Positions 57,424 through 64,000 of a stretch of 64,000 bases of DNA are shown piece by piece. Within the stretch, counting starts at the first letter, position 1; every line of letters begins with the position of its first letter. The notes under the pieces were generated by a model, which was given only the letters and a program-made list of their open reading frames with translations, searched no databases and was not told the DNA's origin. Origin of the DNA: Rhytidiadelphus loreus (Eukaryota; Streptophyta; Bryopsida; Hypnales; Hylocomiaceae). The stretch covers positions 4,965,001 through 5,029,000 of the forward strand of contig OX344765.1 of assembly GCA_947034895.1 (NCBI GenBank), in the 5' to 3' direction. A program made the translations under genes and the position numbers.

Positions 57424-58695
57424 CCTAAACCATCTTTTGAAAGATGAAAATTCAATTACATTACCTTCTAGAATACTGCATTGTTTTTAGGCCAAAACTA
57501 CTTCAAAATACTTGTATCTAAAGCAAGGCTAAAATCTTCATCTATATTTACTTTCTAATGAATTCAATTGCTAGATCCTTAAGTTAATTTATTCAAGTAC
57601 ATTCTCCAAAAAATTTAGAATAAAAATCTCCACCTAGTTCAAGTGTAATGTGCTTAAAGTTCAAAAAATAGGCTAAGAATATGTATAAAAATGTAACCAA
57701 AAAAGAGGTTGAGAACATATGTCAAAAAAACTACTTATGTGTAATTTGTGTAACTTATGTGTAACTTAAGCCAATTTTGGTTAAATTAATATTTTATTTG
57801 CATATAAATTAGAAAATGTTTTTTTTACATATATTCTCAACCTACTTATTTGTAACTAAGACAATTTGGTTAAATTCTTTGACATATATTCTCAACCCAT
57901 CATTCTCCATATGTTTTTTTTACCTTCGTTATATGCAAAATAAAACTCTTCATAACTTTCACCTCATTACCCAAAATTAAATAGTATAAATGTTTATGAG
58001 TAGGTACCAATCTATAAAATAAAATAGAGTGTTTTGTAGAGGAGCAACATTATGAGTGGCTCAAAGACTATTTGGGGCATTCATAATACCTCATCTTTAT
58101 AAAAAATTAATCTAAGATAGCCTCAAAGAAAAAGATCCTAGGAATTTATTGTGAGTAGTGTTGATTATGGAACTATTGACTTGCTTGAATTAATGAAGTT
58201 GTTGTTAGTTGCAACATGCCTTGTATTTTAGTGTTGTCCTTCATTAGTCTACCATTGTCAATATGAGTATCTATTGTCTAGTCTAAGGTTCAATAATAAG
58301 GTAACTACATTTAAAATTACAAGCTTCATAAAATCGCACACTAGAGATTCTTGCCTAAAATGTACTACCTCTATTCATAAGACTCAATGATTGCTTTTAT
58401 GAGCACCTATTTTCAAAACTTTGAAAATTCGTAGTTTTTTCATACAATGTCCAAAAAATTGCATTTTAAGATAATCTAGAATCCCCTTTTCACTACCAAC
58501 AAGGCCCTACAAAAAAATTCTAATATAATAATGGAAACCATGTTGAATTGTTTATTTGTGCAATTTTAGGTGTAATTACCTTATAAATTCTCAATTCTCA
58601 ACCATGTTTTCCATTCCACCAAATGCATGGTAATTGGTCATATTAGTAACTAATTCTTGGCCATAAAAACTTGTATCCAATGTGCAATGTCCCTA
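57424..58695. other. AT-rich intergenic, nothing supported
   Basis: Short repeats of ATGTGTAACTTA near 57735 and TTCTCAACC words only; no gene. Confidence 0.35.
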
Positions 58696-58697
58696 TG

Positions 58698-59125
58698 TAT
58701 GCCATCTTTTGAGAAGATAGTGTCATTGAGCACACTATCTTCTCAAGTTTTGTAATCCTTTTTTTAGTTTTTTTATATACCACAGAATTTAGTTTTTAGT
58801 TTTTAATTTAAATTTTTGTGTTTTTACTCCTTCCACACTTTATAAATTTCAGGGGAGGGTGGAGTGACAATTGATATGGGACAAATCCCATATCATATGT
58901 ATCTATATCTATGTACATATCTGTATATGTATACATGTACATATATTTGTACGATATCCATATATCTGCGTATTTGTATTGTATATCCGTATTTTGGAAG
59001 ATCAACAGCTGGGAGGGGGGTTCAATTTTTTTTAAAAATCAAGGGTTATTATTTTTTCCAACTGAAGGAGCCAAGTTAATTAATGGCTAGGAGTGGGTGC
59101 CATCTTCTGAGAAGATAGTCACTCA
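58698..59125. repeat. Region bounded by GAGAAGATAGT repeats
   Basis: GCCATCTTTTGAGAAGATAGT (58700) is followed by its inverse ACTATCTTCTCAA (58733) to form a hairpin, and a third copy GCCATCTTCTGAGAAGATAGT lies at about 59099. A TATATGTAC-rich run (58890-58980) lies between. Possibly an element with repeated ends. Confidence 0.45.
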
Positions 59126-59510
59126 ATTAGTTTCCTATGTTGCTTCAGGTTGGTGTTCAATTATTGCAGCTCTTTATTGCAACCTCAAAGAATGTTTCCA
59201 CATTCCATTGCAAGGGCCCTATATTTTACAACATCTGAAAGAAATATTATAGAACACCCTATTCTACCATTCAAAGAATTTTGCATGATATAGATTATAA
59301 TTGACTTTTTTTCATTTTGCATAATTAACGTTCAATTCTCATACAATTTTCAAGCAAGCATGCCAAATTTGGGTTACAAAAAAGCAAAACTTCATTTTTG
59401 GTGAGTTGTTTCATTTAATATTCATGGTTTTACATGATAATTGATTGGAAAACATTGGTGATGAATTTTTTTAATTCAATTGCATACATGTGTAAGAAAC
59501 GTCTATACAC
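59126..59510. repeat. Dispersed repeat (related to 12640-12990), left part
   Basis: 59260-59510 and 59805-59905 together match 12640-12990; the MITE at 59511-59803 splits them. Confidence 0.55.
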
Positions 59511-59803
59511 ATTAGGGGAGATTCTTGCGTTTTAAGAGACTGTGAGTTCCTGGACTGCGGAAATTGCGGGAACATTGTGGGAACGCTGATCTAACGTGGC
59601 CAGGAGACGGCCACGTCAAATATTATTTTTTAATATATTTTTTATAAAAAAAATATTTTTCAAAATATTTTTTTAATTTTTTATTAAAAATTTAATTTTT
59701 TAAATTTAATTTTTTATTATTATATTCTGACTGTACAGGACTAGTTCCCAGCAATGGGAACAACCCTGAAACAGTCTCCCAAGTAGCTGAAATCTCCCCT
59801 AAT
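59511..59803 (+). mobile_element. AGGGGAGATT MITE, copy 2
   Basis: 293 bp. The ends ATTAGGGGAGATT and AATCTCCCCTAAT are exact inverted repeats. The near-empty site in the 12640-12990 repeat supports an insertion. The TAA/TTA at the borders would suit a PIF/Harbinger-like 3 bp target, but this is not decisive. Confidence 0.8.
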
Positions 59804-59805
59804 GA

Positions 59806-61200
59806 GCATTTTCATATTAAAAAACACACCATTAAGTAATAAAAATATGATCTATGAAGAGTTCAATGTGAAGTGTCATATGACCAAATTTTGTAAAATA
59901 GATATCTCAAATTTTGGCAAAGTAATTATACCATTATGCTGAAATGTAGAAAAATTATAGTACGAGGGTGTCTTTAAATGGCAAAATAGGGTGTCCGATA
60001 ACATTTCTTTTGCATATGGTGAAGAAGGAAGGAGACAACAATTTAGGTTATGTACTTAGAATTGTGTTGAGATTACATTTTAGGCTTCTTTTGGTTTTTT
60101 ATTTTCATTTTGGACGTTGTGCATCTTATGGGCTTTAGACATTTTGGATTTTTTTTTTTTTTTTAGCTTTACACATTTCTGATTTTGTTGCATGTTGTTG
60201 TGTGTTGTTTTGGTTTTATAGTTGATGGGATTGTTGTGCAACATTGTCTTGTTTACTTTTTCTTATATGAATATTGTGTTTCTATTTCATTTGTTGTGTT
60301 TTCGTCTTTATTCTTTGTATTTGCCATTTTCATTGTACTTTTTTATTATAAAAAAGTAAGGGGCTTGAAAATTGTCTCTACTTTAGAATTGTAAGTAATT
60401 GTATGGGGACATAAAATACCATGAACTAGAAAATTAGGTAATGATAGGGTTCATTTCATTGGTTATGGTCATGATGGAATATATTTTTAGTTTCCTACTA
60501 TGACATTAAGATAAAAAAAAATTAATTATAATTTTTTCTATATTTATTGGATGATGTGAAACAAAATTTCACAAGAAGATTAGGATGATTAGCATACATC
60601 TAAATTCTTTTGTGTAAATTCTAAACTCTAAAGTCAATAGAGCTTGCTTAAGTTCTCAAAAAACCCAAAGTGAACTCTTTATTTTTTTAAAGATTAACCA
60701 ATCAAATTCTTGATTTTCTGTCATATATTTAGGCACTCAAAATGATCACAATTACATAACTATAAAGGATTAGAAATGAGTCCCAATTCAAGTTTGTTGT
60801 TGGCATAGTAAAATATTAAAATAAACAAAGATTTTTCATAAATGTTGGATGGCTAGAATAGGATCCCTCTATTTTATAAGCTAGTTGCAAATAGGAGAGA
60901 ATGAAAAAAATTGTGCAAAATAGAAATAAAAGCATGTATGATGTATATGAAAGAAGCAAATGAAATTCTAAAGAGAATGGTCCACCTAAGAATGTAAATA
61001 ACATTGTTTGCCAATGAAGCTAGGTCCCTTCTACATCTTTGAAAAGGAAACGCCTACTATGAACAAAATTATCTTAGATGATTCCTTAACCAACTCCAAT
61101 CCTTGAATTAATTGATAAATCTCTCTTAGGTATCTAACAAAGCAATAGTATTTTTCAAACATAGAGAGGATCATTGCCTAATTATACAATGGGAGTTGTT
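59806..61200. other. AT-rich intergenic, one dispersed repeat
   Basis: 61014-61195 is related to 9360-9545 and 10640-10680. No gene. Confidence 0.35.
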
Positions 61201-61204
61201 ACAC

Positions 61205-61505
61205 CTTCTCTGAGAATGAAACTTCTATGAAGAATGAGAAGGTATGGAGTGAAAAGAGAAGTCAATAGGAGCCCTTTTAGCTTTTTCTATGAAGAAAGTG
61301 CAACATCCCTTTTCACTGTGTAAAGAATGAGAATGGAGACGCCTTGTTAATCTTCTCCACGGCTTTTCAATCTTCATTCCCATTCTTCACTTTGAAAAGA
61401 GAAGAAAAAAACTTCTCAATCTTTAGAGAATGGGATGTCTACAATTTAAGGAGGGAGTGTCACATCCTCATTCTCTTAAGATTGAGAATAGAAAAAAGCC
61501 CCTTA
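61205..61505. repeat. AGAATGAGAA-rich inverted repeat region
   Basis: AGAATGAGAA, TTCTCATTCT-like and CTTCTCAATC words recur on both strands, with outer GGAGCCCTTTTAG and AAAAAGCCCCTT. It looks like a compound fold-back element; borders are not clear. Confidence 0.35.
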
Positions 61506-61885
61506 TGTTAATCCCTAGAGGATCAAATTGTATTTTTTGGCAACCTCGTTGGCAACATAGCAATTTTGGACAACTCACTACAAAAGAATTTTTTTTTCTT
61601 TGAAAATCACAAAACATGTGGTCAAAGATTAGCTTTAAGGCACAACAATATTTGCAACTTTTGACTACATGGTTAAAAAGTTATTGTATGATATGTCTTT
61701 TTTTTCAACTTCGGCAACTCAAAAAAATTACTTTTTCATAAACCAAAAATTGTTTTTTTTAGATATATACACATGTGGAAAGTTTTGAATCATTCTATTA
61801 TGATTAATGAGATGAAATTTATAAAGATTTTTTGTTTGCAGGTAGTTATAGAATCTCTACTCTAAAATAAACTTTGAAGTAATTT
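61506..61885. repeat. AT-rich DNA, part of a dispersed repeat
   Basis: 61700-61885 is the other half of the repeat matching 54390-54790, split by the 61888-62860 element. No gene. Confidence 0.35.
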
Positions 61886-61887
61886 CT

Positions 61888-62860
61888 TAACCCCTCACTA
61901 CCCAAAGTGTCTTCACATAGTCTAGAAGTCTAATTTGAAGTGCTGTAATTTTTGTATCCTACAACCAGATTCAATAAAACTTGTTGGAAAATTTGTAGTC
62001 CCTCTTCTAGTTTGTGTGGAAAATGTTTTAGATCAATCCAAGATAAACTGATTTTTGGAAGCCATTCAAAGTTCACGGATGCAATTTTGAATTCACCAAA
62101 TTGCATTTTGATGGTTGCAACTTTGGAAGCTTGTATCTCCTTCATCCAAAGTTTGTTTTCAATAAACTTTGTTGGATTATGTTCCCCTTGAAGTATGATT
62201 ATTGTGGTAAGATTTTCATGCCAATCTAAAGTGTTTTGAATGTTTGGGAGCAATTCAGAGTTCAAAATTTGGACATTTTTGGATTACAATGAACTTTGGC
62301 ACTCTATTTTTTCTTCAAACAGTGTCTATTTTCAATAAATATTTTTGAAAAAGTTGTGCATACTAGTCTAGTTTGTGTGGTGAAAATCTCATATCAAAAA
62401 AAAATTATGAGTGATTGAGAAGCATTTTTAGTAGGAGACTAGGAGGTATAGCCTTAGATGTGTTTTTTGCAACTTTTCATGCTATTTTTTGACATTTCAA
62501 AGCCATTTTGTAGACACAATGAGGGAATTGAATGATATTTTCTTTTGCCAATGTCTTTGTATGCTGGTTTTGAAGCACTTTATAGTTTTAATTTTTTTCA
62601 TTTGAGTAGGTTTAGAAATCGAATTTCACCTCCAAATGTGTTGCTAGGAAAATTTTAGCATCCTTTTTCTATGCTAAAACATTATAATCTTGCAATCTAT
62701 GTTGCCAAATGACTCCAAATTTGATTCACGTCATCTACAACATGTATACTACAAGATTTTATGGTTGATATTTCTATACCTTAGTGATATTTTGGACCAT
62801 AACACTTCAAAAGCAATGATGTTTTTAAACCCCAAAAGGCCCTCTACCTTGAAGGGTGAA
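61888..62860 (-). mobile_element. TTAACCC-ended element with internal repeats, copy 2 (inverted)
   Basis: It starts TTAACCCCTCACTACCCAAA and ends CTCTACCTTGAAGGGTGAA. The interior is the reverse complement of 51302-52268 over its whole length. It splits a dispersed repeat, which supports an insertion. The apparent ORFs on both strands are chance. Confidence 0.7.
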
Positions 62861-63624
62861 CTTTAGTATTTTGAATCATTCTCTATTTCTCTCTACTAAC
62901 TATTTTTTAAGCATTAAAAAGAAAAAAATTAAAGTTTTTTGTATGCATTTTTGACTTATTTCTTCAACATATTATGGAGAATAGCAAGTTGTAGGATCTA
63001 CACAATTTTGGGTAAATTGTTTGAAAGATAAAATCTAACTATTTGGGAAGAGTTGAAAATACTTCTTTTTCAAACTCATGCATCATGATCTTGCAATTGG
63101 TAAGGTTTTTCATTCTGAAATTTTAGGAGGGTGTACTCTAAAAAATTAACTAAAGAATGCTATGATTGAACATACTAAAAAATAAATATAGATGAAGATT
63201 TTAGCCTTCCTTTGGAGACTAGTATTTTGAAGTAGTTTTGGTCTTCTAAACATGACTCAAGAACTTTAGGGATTATGATATATGACATGTTTCCGATGAG
63301 GGCCCCATTTGCACAAGATAGGGTGACCTATTTTCATAAATGAGGGGAATGTGATGTTGACTACAACCTTCATTATTCTGTGACAAATAATACATTGACA
63401 CCTAATGAAGTTGCTAAGATGAGTTTTTAGTTTTGTGCTTCTTGGAAATAGGTTTGCCTATATATCAAGAATAAGTAATCTATACTTCTTTAATTTCTAC
63501 TAATTCCAAACTTGATGGAAAATTAGCAAAAAAAAAGTATAGTCTTTATTATTTCTATTCCTTCATTGGAGAAAATTATTCCCCTACCATCACTCAATCA
63601 AACATATGCTAAAACTCTTAACAA
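62861..63624. other. AT-rich intergenic, nothing further supported
   Basis: 62890-63010 is the continuation of the dispersed repeat shared with 54390-54790. The rest has no gene or clear repeat. Confidence 0.3.
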
Positions 63625-64000
63625 TGTTAGAAATAGGTCATATACCTTATATAATGTGTTAGTGTTCTCAAGTCATGGGTACTTAGAGTGAGGCATGAAG
63701 AAGCCAACTAAAAAGCTAATGAAAAGTTTGAGGGGACCAGAAAGGGCGTTCAGTGGAGAGCAAAGGCCCTCAAGAGCAAACATGATCACAAAATTGTGTT
63801 TACAAGGCATTCTCCGTGTGAGTGCCCATCATGAAGTTGCACTAAGTTCATTTCCTTTCGTAGACATTCATCACACCCTCTTGCATCTCACTCTTTGTCT
63901 CCCTTATTGAAGCCCCTTTCGTGTCTATATAGGCTCCCAATCCCTACAATAAAAGCAATGTTTTTCAATTCATCGGAATCATCGCCTCTTTTGTAATCTA
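63625..64000 (+). mobile_element. Possible LTR start, cut by window edge
   Basis: It begins TGTTAGAAATAGG, as many Copia-type LTRs do, and has a TATATAGGC box near 63938 followed by AATAAAAG at 63949, the usual promoter/poly-A spacing in plant LTRs. It runs off the edge, so no second LTR or internal region can be seen. Confidence 0.25.

Noticed and set aside
61930..62265. 111-residue minus ORF
   Set aside because: It lies inside a MITE-type element whose other copy (51302-52268) does not keep the frame.

Overview
The window looks like nuclear DNA of a land plant. It is AT-rich, its genes carry spliceosomal introns, its transposons are plant-type (CACTA/TNP2, hAT and many MITEs), and there is a trihelix-type Myb/SANT gene. 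An armadillo-repeat gene resembling the axonemal protein RSPH14 suggests a plant that still makes flagellated sperm (bryophyte, lycophyte, fern, or less likely a cycad or Ginkgo). I cannot name the species. No tRNA, rRNA, CRISPR array or bacterial-type operon was seen.

Layout. 1-2.6 kb: repeats. 2.6-6.5 kb: an intact four-exon Myb/SANT-like gene (copy C). 6.5-23 kb: gene-poor DNA packed with MITEs, fold-back elements and a 4.1 kb element (18244-22352) that holds two unusual motif arrays. 23.9-30.4 kb: a decayed TNP2 (CACTA-type) transposase on the minus strand beside a 2.25 kb almost perfect palindrome (27116-29362) whose arms both encode the same 132-residue ORF. 32.4-37.2 kb: a ten-exon RSPH14-like gene on the minus strand, with a hAT MITE carrying a perfect 8 bp target duplication in its last intron. 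37.9-50.0 kb: two linked paralogous blocks. Block A (about 37.94-44.12 kb) is split by a 3.3 kb CACTA element and a 0.72 kb element. Block B (about 44.8-50.0 kb) starts with a second Myb/SANT copy that has a premature stop and lacks the last exon. 50-64 kb: MITEs and old dispersed repeats, possibly an LTR at the right edge.

The two complete genes are a probable nuclear DNA-binding protein (copy C) and a probable flagellar protein (RSPH14-like); nothing suggests they act together. The strongest candidate for unusual biology is the palindrome. It fuses two head-to-head copies of a transposon 5' region, so transcription through it should give a long hairpin RNA. This is the same architecture as maize Mu killer, a natural transposon-silencing locus. 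Comparing paralogous segments also fixes the borders of several insertions and shows a 40 bp micro-inversion.
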